From Smittium culicis (lineage: Eukaryota > Kickxellomycota > Harpellomycetes > Harpellales > Legeriomycetaceae): a stretch of 18,480 bases of DNA. Made by a program: the position numbers and the translations under genes. The stretch lies in assembly GCA_001970855.1 (NCBI GenBank), contig LSSN01001796.1, positions 1 through 18,480 of the forward strand, written 5' to 3'. Positions within the stretch are counted from its first letter, which is position 1. Each line of letters opens with the position of its first letter. Under the pieces are notes generated by a model, which saw only the letters and a list, made by a program, of their open reading frames with translations, had not been told where the DNA came from and made no database searches. Below are positions 1 through 9,452 of the stretch, in pieces.

Positions 1-1744
1 CGAGTTCTGAAAATTAATGATAATATCATCCTTTTATAAATAGTGCTAATTTTTATTAATTTATATGCTAATAAAAGTTTGATATCATGAAAAATTTGGA
101 GTTAATTTAATGTTTTAATAAAGAAAATAGTCTTTCACAAAGAAAATTGATTTTATTAGAAAAAAATTGAATTTAATAAAGTATAAATTTTAAATATAAC
201 CTTATTCTTATTAAAAAAACTTGTAGATTTATTATATTTGCGCACAACTACAATTAAGATCAAAATTTTATTGTTTAATTTATTAGAAAATATGCCCTTA
301 TAATTAAAGCTCTAGATAATTTTATTTTGACTATTTATATCCCTTCAACAGAAGGCTCATTATTTTTTTTTAAATGTTATTAATTATTAAAAGTTATTAA
401 TTGTATTAATTCTAAAATAATCATCCAATTTTTGGCGCCATTTATTATAATAATTATTTGCTCATATAAAAAACAAAAACAAAATTTTTTTCTCACTTTT
501 TAAAGATATAAAATTCAAGAAAAAATTCATTACTCATTTCATAATCCAATTAGGTAACTCAACTATTGACAGACTCAACCGTACTTATATCCAATATATT
601 TAATGGGTCAAACCTATTTTCCAACCACATATCTGCCCAATTATACCTAGGCCCAAATTAAGTCCCAAACTAGGATATTGTATTCTTATTAAAGATTATT
701 TTACTAAAAAATAATTATCAACTTTACATTGTAGACACCTATACTTATTTCATGTTTAAATTTTAATAATAGAAAAATTTAGTTAGGTATATTCTTATCT
801 GAACTATAGCCTATCCTCTTCATGATTGCTAACTACTTTTTTTTTTGTTAAGTATTATGATTTTTTAAATATTTTCCCTCAAAATCAAATGATATTTGAT
901 TCAAGATCATCGGTTATAGTAATATAAGAACAAGTTATAAATTTATGAACTTATAATAGCGTATATGGTAATGTTTTTTTTTTATATAGGCTACTGTTTC
1001 AAAAATTTCTAGACTTATTAGAATAATATTTGTATATATACTACGGCGGGTGATGGATTTTTTTTCATATATATTTTTTGGCCTATAAATAGTAATAGAC
1101 GCAATAATAATATTTATCCTTTTATATAAATGTTATATCGAATATTATTTATTCCTTTTTTTAAAATCAAATTTCTACTTTACCGAATTTTTTATTTGAA
1201 ATTAATTATCAATAAAATTCTACACTTTGAATTTTCCCTTATTATTAAAACTCTTTTATCTTTAAAAGCTATCAGCTATTCAGTTACACATTCTATGAAA
1301 TTTCTTAATTTTCTAATGAATATTGAATTCAATTCTTTAATATTTCCATAAAGTGGAATTTTTAAATTTTAGCATCTCAACTGGCTACTGAAGATAATAT
1401 TGAATGATGCTGATAAATGTAATTTCGTTTAATTTTCAATATATAAATAATAAATTGGAGCTTCATAAAAGAATATTAGCTCCAAAAATGGAATTTTATC
1501 AATCACGCTTTTATTTTGAGAATTTTTTAATACATTATATAAATATTCTATAAATATTTATTAATAGTTTCATTATTTTTAATTATATATTGATTTTATT
1601 TGGAATTTGGAATTGATATATTCTAATAGAGCAATATTTCACTTTTTTTTGAATTTTATGAGTAAATTAAAATTTATTTGTTAAATTAATATAATATTAA
1701 AAAAATTAATCTGTCTGTTAAATCATAAGCTTTAATACATTATT
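1..1744. other. AT-rich stretch, no recognised gene
   Basis: Very AT-rich DNA with frequent stops in all frames. A small open frame at 1130-1351 (+) encodes a Phe/Leu/Ile/Lys-rich 73-residue peptide of the kind random AT-rich DNA produces, so it is not called. A pocket at about 540-700 is less AT-rich and is open on the plus strand except for one TAA at 601-603. It may be an old coding relic, but I recognise no family in it. No RNA gene was seen. Confidence 0.6.
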
Positions 1745-1792
1745 GTAATAATTAATCGATTTTAAGAAGATTAATATAAACTATACGAAAGT

Positions 1793-1979
1793 GGCATCAT
1801 ATTATGTGTTATCATCTTTTATTGGCTAAGAGAAAATTTCAAATAAACTAATTACAAATCAGTTAAAACTAAATAAATAAAATGAAATAAATGAAAATTT
1901 TTTCACTCCTTTTTTATTTTTTTCAGGTATATAGCCTTAAGACGTATCCTTGATACAATTATCATCTAAAGCACTGGAA
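1793..1979. repeat. DIRS inverted terminal repeat, 3' copy (left end)
   Basis: This stretch is the reverse complement of 5873-6058, with scattered substitutions and a few small indels. Shared landmarks include a block reading TTATCATCTTTTATTGGCTA, a TATATAGCCTTAAG block and GCACTGGAA at the inner edge. Outside it, 1745-1792 is the end-specific extension that is copied in inverse in the internal complementary region. Confidence 0.85.
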
Positions 1980-2007
1980 ATAATATTGGGTAATGGGCGG
2001 GCGGTAC

Positions 2008-2095
2008 TAATATGATGCCACTTTCGTATAATTTAAATTAATCTTCTTAAAATCGATTAATTATTACATTATACTTCAAGTGGCATCATATTATG
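2008..2095. repeat. DIRS internal complementary region (88 nt)
   Basis: Positions 2068-2095 are the reverse complement of the element's right end (6043-6070; 27 of 28 positions by eye). Positions 2008-2067 are the reverse complement of the left end (1745-1804; about 58 of 60). Placed side by side they form the inverse of the joined element ends. In the DIRS replication model this region templates completion of the ends and circle closure. It abuts the recombinase stop codon (2096-2098) and lies between the recombinase and the 3' terminal repeat, as in other DIRS elements. Confidence 0.88.
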
Positions 2096-3328
2096 TTACT
2101 CCAGAGGCAGTACATATTCACTAATGTTTGAATTTGTACTGCGAGACAAACGGTAGTAATTGTCAAACATATAATAGTTTGACCAGAATGCCTGTGCAAC
2201 AATATCTGACGAAGGGACGCCTGCGGCAGCTGCCAAAGCTGGCCCTAAGGCCCGAGCTTTGGGGCGAGGGGTATTTGGTGGACGTAAAATAAGATCTGAA
2301 AGCATATGGACATGCCTGGAGATTGAGTCCACACTGAGGGGCTTGGTAAAGTCAATGATGTACCTTACTAACATAGATAAGGTAGTATCTGGGTAATTGT
2401 CATGTTTCCGCATACACTGTACATCCTTGACGTGTAGGATGTATGACTTATATGCTTCTACAGGACATAATAGTGGATCAGCATGAGATTGTATCTCGCA
2501 TGGCTTCAAGATTGGTTAGCCTCCGCGATTTTCCTTTGGTGCTACCACCACAAGCCTGAGGACGTCATTAGAAATTATTGTCATCGAGATGTCAATGCGT
2601 CGAATGTCGCTTGCACGTAAGAATCCACAGATCGATAAAAGCCAGCAAAGTTTTGCTGTCAAAGGTTTGATTTCTAGATCTGAGGATGGTCCCCACTTTC
2701 TTAGCTGAGTTATTACCGGAGTTATATCAAACGATGGTCGAACAAAAGATCTGATTCAAGTAGCCTTTAGGGCTGCAAAGAAGTTAGTAAAACAAGGTGC
2801 TAGTGCTATTAACGATGGGTCACTGCAGAGATGCATCAGTGCCGACTTGTATGCTTTTATTGTTTATAGGGCTAATTTTTCTTCAACATAGGACTTTGCT
2901 AGGAAGTTGACTATGTTCGCGGCATTAATCGGCCTGATTATTCCTTGATTACTGCGCCAAGCCAAGAAGCGTTGTTGTGTGGGATCATAGTGCCGTATCC
3001 GCTTATCTGTTCTTGGGTTGGATAAAATAATTTCAATTGCTTGATCTTCAAGACCTTGGCCGGAGAGGGCGCGCCGCTTATGTTCCAAGCCATTAAATAC
3101 CAAAACTTGTTCTTCGTCAAAGGCGACTTGCCGCTTTTGGGGTCTGGCACCACCACTGTTGCCGGTAAGGACATTGGTTGGCAGGTATCCAACTTTATTA
3201 GTCCTAAATACCACGTTGCCGATGGCCACTGTGGGGTTACTAGTATTAGTGTCAACCGTTACCTGCAAACTTTCTGAATCACTTGAGGGATCAAGTTCCA
3301 CGGTGGGCAGCAGTACGCGTTCTTCCAT
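2096..3328 (-). pseudogene. DIRS tyrosine recombinase, broken by three in-frame stops
   Basis: One phase runs from ATG at 3328 to TAA at 2096-2098 (about 410 codons), interrupted by TAA at 2864-2866, TGA at 2756-2758 and TAA at 2516-2518. The N-terminal third leads into a core-binding domain (QQRFLAWRSNQGI, INAANIVNFLAKSY). The catalytic domain shows WLLSICGFLRASDIRRID, whose Arg (2615-2617) fits the first catalytic Arg. A Lys-containing turn (VAPKENRGG), PILKPCEIQSHADPLLCPVEAY and PRPKARALGPALAAAAGVPS follow, with the second Arg at 2252-2254. FWSNYYMFDNYYRLSR holds the probable nucleophile among the two Tyr at 2153-2158. These enzymes cut and rejoin DNA to insert the circular copy. The position of the usual HxxR His is occupied by Pro or Lys. 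Except for the stops, the domain reads smoothly, suggesting recent inactivation. Confidence 0.9.
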
Positions 3329-3359
3329 TGAGACCGTGGCTGCATGAAGGCGTCTATTT

Positions 3360-3889
3360 CTACGGGTTCCTTGTCGGAGTATCAGCTGTAATATTTCTCC
3401 AGTTGCGTGTTTTTGCTGACGCGAATAGATCTATGTCGCTGCTTCCGAACTGGACCTGGATTTCCTTGAAGATGGTTGGAGAAATCAAAAATTCTGTCAG
3501 TGTAGTCATCCTCGATGGTACACCTGCCGGGTTCATTGCTGACGGATTTAAGTGACCTGTGGGCGTGTCCCTGTATTCAAGCAATGACTCCATATTTGTT
3601 CTGTAATTTCCAGTAATTTTGGGATGGTTGTCCCGCCAAACTTACAAACGTATGCTAATGTTGTGGTATTGTCTGAGTAGTCTAATACCGAGCTTCCAAC
3701 AACTGAGGGGACTTGAACCGCAATTAATATTTTCAGAAATTCTTTTACAATGGTATGCAATTTTATAAGGTGCTCTGGCCAGGAGCCTGAGTAGGTCTGA
3801 GATCCAGCAACGACCCCCCAGCCAGTGTCGCTGGCATCGGTAAATATCTCCTGTTCTGGAATTTCTGGAAGGAAGCAGTTCCCATTCCA
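3360..3889 (-). pseudogene. DIRS RNase H domain and downstream tail, frameshifted
   Basis: Directly after the stop at 3890-3892 the same phase continues with WNGNCFLPEIP and EIFTDASDTGWG (TDAS at 3830-3841), the opening of an RNase H fold with its first catalytic Asp. The conserved Glu segment (HTIVKEFLKIL) and a later DYSDNTTTLAYV block follow. At 3548-3551 the phase is lost by what looks like a one-base deletion. Reading continues in another phase with PSAMNPAGVPSR and then LISPTIFKEIQVQFGSSDIDLFASA, the usual DIRS stretch after RNase H, and stops with TAG at 3360. In related enzymes the first of these motifs carries Asp (NxADxPSR) as the last catalytic residue. Here that codon (3522-3524 on the plus strand) gives Gly, so the domain lacks a key residue as well as being split. 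Confidence 0.88.
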
Positions 3890-5380
3890 TTAGGACAGAA
3901 GGTCCCTCCACCAGGTCAGATTCTCTAATGCTGGCTCCGTTATTATGACTGTCGATGTCCATTTCAGGTTGTCCCTCAAAGAGTTGATCTTCAACTCCAT
4001 AAGTCTGCGGAGCTTCAGGCGCCCCGGAAGTATCGCCACTGTCATCGCCTGGGCCTTGCAAACAAATGACGCAATGGCTCTGATTGTAGCCGTACCGGCT
4101 CTTATCATTGCGGTTGCTGTTCTCCGGAGGTCGCGGACCTTGTTTGCGGGTACCTGGAGCGTCATGAACCTGGTGTTGATCTTCATACCTAGGTGCTGAA
4201 TGGACTGCGTGGCCACTAAAAATGATTTTGATTCGTTGATTTTGTAACCGAGTTGGACCAGCTTTTTCAAAACAGACGTTGTTGATCTCGAACATTCTTC
4301 TTTTGACGACCCCATTATCAGGAGGTCGTCCAGGTAAGTGGACATTCTGATCCCTTTCTGGCGGGCCCATCGTATTACTGGACGGAGGATTTTGGTAAAA
4401 ACCAGCGGTGATAGGGACATCCCAAATGGTAGGACCCGGAACTGGTATGCTTTCCCGTTCCATTGAAAGCGCAAGTAATTCCCGAACGATCTCTTTATAA
4501 GGATGTTTAGAAAGGCATCTGTAAGGTTGATTGATGACAAGTAGTCCTTGCTGTGGATCAACCTGATGGTGGACGTCAGGGATTCCATTTTGAAATGTAT
4601 CTTCTTCAGGTGTTCGTTCAGTGGCCTCATGTCCAGAACAGGACGAATTTCCCCGGATTTCTTTGGAACCGTGAATATATTCGAGTAAAATACCGGTGAT
4701 CGCATGGATACTCTCTCGATTGCCTTTTTTGACAATAGATCCACAATCTCCGACGTCATTGCCTTCGCTGATTTGGGCTCCATGCGTCTCATGCTCAACT
4801 TTGGATGCCGGGTCAGTGGCGGGGGTTTGTTCAATGGCAGCGAGTACCCGTTGGCGATTGTTTCTTGCAGCCAACAATCACTTGTAAGCCACCCCCAGGC
4901 TTCTTGGAATTGGTGGAGACGACCACCTACTGGTGGCGTCCCCTCCCCCTCCCCCATTCCCCCACCTCTTCCGCCTCGAAACCCCCCTATGTAGTTGGCT
5001 AATTGTTGGTTAGAACCATAGGCGAGGTTGGTCTGGTTGGTGACTGGCGCCGTCGCAGCAATGGTGACAGTTTTGGGTGCTGCTTGTGAGGCAGCCTGAT
5101 GCTGGCGCCCACGAAAGGACTTCTTTCCACCTGACTTGGTTGGCATCTTGGTTGATATAAGTTCACTGAGTATAGCCGGGTCCACTAACGGTTCATTCGC
5201 GGAAGGGTTCAGCTGTAGTGGACGTTCTGGTAGATTGAGTCCCGAGTGTAGGTTGTCTAACCTGGCCTGGGTCAACAAGGTACATGCTTCTGAGAGCAGT
5301 AGTCTCATGGTGCTCGAGAACAAAAATCTTGAGTCATTGGCTGGAGCTTCGGGCTCATCCTGGAGGAGCTGGTGCACGTA
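3890..5380 (-). pseudogene. DIRS Gag C-terminus and reverse transcriptase
   Basis: About 495 codons in the same phase as the Gag frame; an initiator ATG is not evident, as the first usable codon is GTG. Residues 1-80 continue the Gag-like domain. Residues 131-150 are a Gly/Arg-rich linker (GGFRGGRGGG). Reverse transcriptase follows: GGRLHQFQEAW near 151, SPVFYSNIFTVPKKSGEIRP near 227-246, motif A near 283-289, LPFGMSLSP near 316-324, and the catalytic YLDD at residues 348-351 (4325-4336). Downstream motifs QSIQHLGMKI and WWRDLLS are typical of DIRS enzymes. Motif A reads INLTDAF where the family has IDLxDAF: codon 4526-4528 is AAC, so the first metal-binding Asp is Asn and the enzyme should be inactive. 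A TAA at 3890-3892 then cuts it from the RNase H domain in the same phase. Confidence 0.93.
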
Positions 5381-5752
5381 TTAATCCACAGGCTTAGTGG
5401 CTTGTGCGAGAAACGCTTGTACATTATAGTACGCAGTGTCAAGTTTCTTAGTTGGAGCAGTGACAGCATCATTGATTGGGGGCGGCGTATAGATCATGTC
5501 CACTGTTCGTGGGTTTGATTGAACAATATCCCTTTTTTCTTCGTCGGAGAGAGGTGATCTGAAGAAATCTACTTCGATACTTGGTAGGGCTTCCATCAGT
5601 CTGGCGTACGTCTGTAGGTATATAGCTAACGCTCTGGTTGAAACATACTGATCAGTACAATCATCTTCAACCGTGTTGGCATCTTGTCTAACTAGCAAGT
5701 CCTCAACCTTCTTTGTCAACATTGCTATAGTGTCTAAAAGAGCTTGTTCCAT
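5381..5752 (-). pseudogene. DIRS Gag-like protein, N-terminal part, cut by a TAA
   Basis: This 123-codon frame opens with ATG after the AT-rich leader. The first 20 residues look helical (MLTKKVEDLL), followed by an acidic stretch and a segment around residues 40-65 typical of the region ahead of DIRS polymerases. It is read as the nucleocapsid or Gag-like protein because of its position before the reverse transcriptase and similarity of style to fungal DIRS first frames; no diagnostic catalytic residues exist for this class. The TAA at 5381-5383 separates it from a downstream frame in the same phase. The residues on both sides (ATKPVD, then YVHQLLQDEPEAP) read as one continuous domain, so the stop probably interrupts the original protein rather than ending it. 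Programmed readthrough is an alternative I cannot exclude. Confidence 0.7.
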
Positions 5753-5872
5753 TTCGTAGTTTGATTGTTTAAATACTTAACTTTGATTATTTAATTGATG
5801 TTTATAATTATTTTTTATTAAATATATATTTAAGTCTTTATTAATGCTGAAAATCTATTTCAATGAGGATAG

Positions 5873-6058
5873 TTCCAGTGCGAAAGAAAAGATGATAAAT
5901 GTATCAAGGATATGTACTTAAGGCTATATACCTGAAAAAAAAAAGAAGTGGAAAAATTTTCATTTATTTTATTTGTTTAGTTTTAACTCATTTGTAATTA
6001 GTTAATTTGAAATTTTCGCTTAGCCAATAAAAGATGATAACACATAATATGATGCCGC
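5873..6058. repeat. DIRS inverted terminal repeat, 5' copy (right end)
   Basis: Inverted partner of 1793-1979. As the repeat upstream of Gag on the minus strand, it is where the element's promoter would be expected; I see TATA-like AT-rich runs but no motif I can call. The terminal extension continues to 6070, and its inverse is found at 2068-2095. Between this repeat and the Gag start, 5753-5872 is an AT-rich leader without a gene. Confidence 0.85.
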
Positions 6059-8477
6059 TTGAAGTATAATAATTATATTTTATAATTCTAATATTTTAGT
6101 AAAAATAAAAGTTTTTTATTTCGTATATAAAATAAATTAAGATTTTAATACATAAAATTATCTTTGAAATCAACCTTTTGAATATGAAAAAATAAATCGA
6201 CACCTTTTTCACCGTAGCAAACTTAATTTTATAGACATATTTAGATCAAATTTTCTATTATATGAAAAAATAATCTTTTATTAATTTGATTCCACGAAAA
6301 AATTTTTTCATATCAATTTGTGTACTATATAAATTTCTATATCTTGACACTTTATTCGAAATTTTTTTTGGGAAAATGTCCCGGATTTTGATTTTTTATA
6401 TATAAGAGCTAATTTAGGATAATTTTCAACACAGGAAATCAATAAGTAAATTTAATAGATTTTTTTATATATTTTATTCTTTTCAAACAAGAAATCGAAA
6501 TTCTATCGCCGATTACTAAAAAATTTTTCCTCAAAAAATGTAAATTTTTATAAATCAATAGAGCTTTTTTAACCTTTCTATTAATTCCATATTTACCACT
6601 AATTACAAAAAAAAAATGAACTACAAGATTTTATTTATTTATTATTTTTTTTTTTGGAATTATACGCGTTAAAAAATCATTTTTAGCAATATTAAAGTGC
6701 TTACATATATCATTTAAATAATTTTAGTTTTTTTTGGCTTTGCTAAAAGCTAAAAAATATTTTTCGTCCATTACAGCTTTATTTATGCTACTTTTCAAAA
6801 ATTTTACATATCATTACTATTTTTAAACTACAATCCATAAATATTTATATATATATTTTGATACCTGAAATAAAAAATTCTTATTTTAAGTTATATTTTG
6901 ATAACTTAGGCTTGTTTATCTAATTAAAAACTTTACAATTTAAATTTCTTCAAGTTATTTAAATTTAATTTTTCCAAGAATGGATTTATTTGTAATATTT
7001 AATGAAGTGTATGATAAAAAAATAAAATTCAAAAATCTCTTATTGATTTTATTATTTTAAATATGGCAATAAGGTAAAGTAGATTAAAAGATAACTAAAT
7101 AATAACAAGTACCAAAAATAATTTTTCCATAGTATTTATTATAAATTATTAACTTTTTTCGATATTAATCTAATAAAATTTATCTAAGCCTAGAAATTCA
7201 GAATATCAGAATATCATAAGATTTTAATATTAAAATAATTAATTTATATTTATATTTATATTTATACATCAATTTCTAGATATAATGTTTTATTTTTATA
7301 ATTTTCATTTAATATTCCGCAGTAATAAAAGATAAGCATACCCAAAATAAATTTATTTTATTATAATTATAAAACAAAAAAATCAATACTATGACTATTT
7401 CTAAATCTAAACGAGACTCTTTAAAATCAGAACACAAATTGAATTCCTATTAATATTATATTAATCACATTTATTCCTATATTAGATAAAATAATTTTAA
7501 TTTGGAATTCATTTCAATACGATTTTTTCCGTTTTCAAGTCTTATTTTGAGTATTAATAAACACAAGTTAACTATCATATGATATTTGGTATATGGTTAG
7601 CACTAGAATATGTTTTCATAACCATGTTTATATTTTTAATTAATAAAAATGAGGTAGATTTTCACTTTTATGCGCTAAAATTTTTCTTTTTTTATTAAAT
7701 TTATTCGCTATACTTTATCCCAGCGTTCACTTAATATTGAAATGAAATAAATGGTTTTAAATATTTCATATTTAAATTTACTTTAGCGCGGGAAAAATAA
7801 TACAACAGTGATATTTTTTATCATTAATTAGATTTAATCTAAGTATTAAAATGTTTTAAATAGTAAAAAATACTTGCAATGTGAAATTTGATGATTTAAG
7901 ATCTTTTTTATTTTATTAGATTACTAAAAAAATTCATTAACGTATATTTTGAAAAATAATTCAAGATATTCTTGGCTTTAGGGTATTAGAATTAAATATT
8001 CCTCGTATCCTCTTATAATAAAATTTAATTAATATCGTTATATTCTATCATACTTATGAAGAAAAATTTTTTTAGCCAAAATCAATTATATATTCTCTAA
8101 ACCAATTTAACAATTTTCCGTCCAAAAAATTTTTCGTGATGAAAAAATAAGCTTCTATAGCTAGTAAAAAAAATTAATATTTTTGGCTTTGTTATATGAT
8201 CATTATTTAAATGTCACCCAGTAATATGAGTAATGTTGAAATATACAATAAAAATTTTACTGGAGCCTTGAAAAGCCTTAACCTGACCCAAAACTAACAA
8301 AAAATACAGTGGAAAAAATGATTTAAATAAATAAAGTACATATTCATTATTATTGTAGTTTAAGCTGAGCTTAAATAAAGTTCTTACAGTGTTAATTAGT
8401 TCTTAAAATGAGCAATATCAAACAAGTAATATATTTCATGATCGATATAAGAGATAATGAGCTTTTAACGAGATAAG

Positions 8478-8511
8478 AAGCTAAGATTCTTTGAATCTTG
8501 GTCTTAGGCTT
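8478..8511. repeat. nested palindrome (hairpin-forming)
   Basis: A perfect 7-bp stem, AAGATTC (8483-8489) with GAATCTT (8493-8499) around a 3-nt loop, sits inside an outer imperfect pair of AAGCTAAG with CTTAGGCTT. The two pairings overlap and may be alternatives. No tRNA or other RNA family is recognised. Confidence 0.4.
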
Positions 8512-8955
8512 TATATTAATATTATATCAAGTTAAAAAAATTATAGTTCTATAAAAAATAGATAGAATTTATTTTTAATAGTTTATTATCTATATATACT
8601 AAAATAAAATAAAAGTCTAATTAATCACATTTACACTTCACAAAGGATATTTAATCAATTTAAATAATGTTTTGACAATTTTATTGCTATAAAGAGTATT
8701 TTTGCATTATAATTAACTATAGGCTTCAATATTTATTTTAAATTTATACTCATAGTAAAAGAAATATCGAGATAGAATTACACTCTAAAAACAATTAAAA
8801 TTTATAAGATAAAAGAACAGGTTTAATTTTTTAAGACTAGTGTTTATTGTAAGTTAATTTTAAAATGAAATAAATTCACTGTTTATAATTTATAAAAGGA
8901 AATAGAGCCTAGAAATAATATCACATCCATAGAGTAATTTTAAACGAAACTTACA

Positions 8956-8990
8956 CTCCCTCTCTCGCTCTCCCCCTCTCTCCCTTCCCT
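8956..8990 (+). repeat. pyrimidine (CT-rich) tract
   Basis: Thirty-five bases that are C or T with a single G, in a region otherwise dominated by A and T. It is a low-complexity, microsatellite-like tract. It lies about 460 bp beyond the 3' end of the piggyBac relic; no link between them is evident. Confidence 0.7.
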
Positions 8991-9452
8991 GATATTTTTT
9001 CATTTTCTTATTGAAAATTTTTGATTGTTAGTTTTAGCCAATAGATTTACAGAATTTGTGTAAATCTTAGTCGCTTTTTTTTTACTGTTATTTACACCTT
9101 TTTTTTTAAATATAATTGATAATAACTATTTAGTGCGTAGTATATCGACTTTTAGTGATTAATTAGCTTTGTTGAAAATGTTAAGAGCTACATTTTGGTA
9201 CAAGCTATGTTTGTGAGGACAAATTTTAACTATTGAAATTAAATTCGAAGTGCATTATTTTGGCACACTGTTTATAATTAGTCAAATCGAAAAAAAAGGT
9301 GAGCAAGTCGCCGAATTCGAATAATTTGACAATTTCGATTAATTTTCGGCACTTAAAAAAGCACATAAAAAAAATCTAAAATATTATTTAAAACCCCAAA
9401 AAAATAAATTGTAATAGTTGAATTTATTGATTTTAATACTATAATTAATAAG

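Larger units (their letters stand above)
1745..6070 (-). mobile_element. DIRS-type tyrosine-recombinase retrotransposon, full structure, coding regions broken
   Basis: Reading the minus strand from 6070 to 1745, the order is inverted terminal repeat, leader, Gag, reverse transcriptase, RNase H, tyrosine recombinase, internal complementary region, inverted terminal repeat. That is the DIRS order. The ends were set from the internal complementary region. Its two halves are the reverse complements of the right end (6043-6070) and the left end (1745-1804), so the element is about 4326 bp. DIRS elements are known to integrate through a circular intermediate using a tyrosine recombinase, without target-site duplication, and no flanking duplication is apparent here. 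Base composition is near balanced against about 80% A+T outside. Five in-frame stops, one frameshift and a changed RT catalytic residue make this copy very unlikely to move by itself. Confidence 0.92.
6071..9452. other. AT-rich stretch, no recognised gene
   Basis: About 3.4 kb of very AT-rich DNA with stops crowding every frame; no protein of useful length and no RNA gene seen. Small local structures are a run of TTATAT-type hexamers near 7240-7265, a nested palindrome at 8478-8511, a pyrimidine tract at 8956-8990, and an interrupted inverted pair GCCGAA/TTCGGC at 9310-9315 and 9345-9350. Confidence 0.6.

Noticed and set aside
1130..1351. 73-codon plus-strand open frame
   Set aside because: Almost only Phe, Leu, Ile, Lys, Asn and Ser, as expected from random AT-rich DNA; no motif and no neighbours supporting it.
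2938..3347. Overlapping open frames on both strands inside the recombinase region
   Set aside because: They are shadows of the minus-strand recombinase frame, which carries the recognisable domain.
3642..4877. 411-codon minus-strand frame overlapping the reverse transcriptase
   Set aside because: Long because the DIRS island has few stops, but it has no domain; the RT motifs, including YLDD, lie in the other frame.
4696..5384. Several plus-strand open frames opposite the DIRS Gag/RT
   Set aside because: Antisense shadows with Pro/Ser-rich low-complexity composition and no known motif.
9388..9397. TTAA plus AACCCC as a piggyBac 3' terminus
   Set aside because: The motif is plausible but no inverted partner ending in GGGG next to TTAA was found beyond the other side, so it is not called as a terminal repeat.
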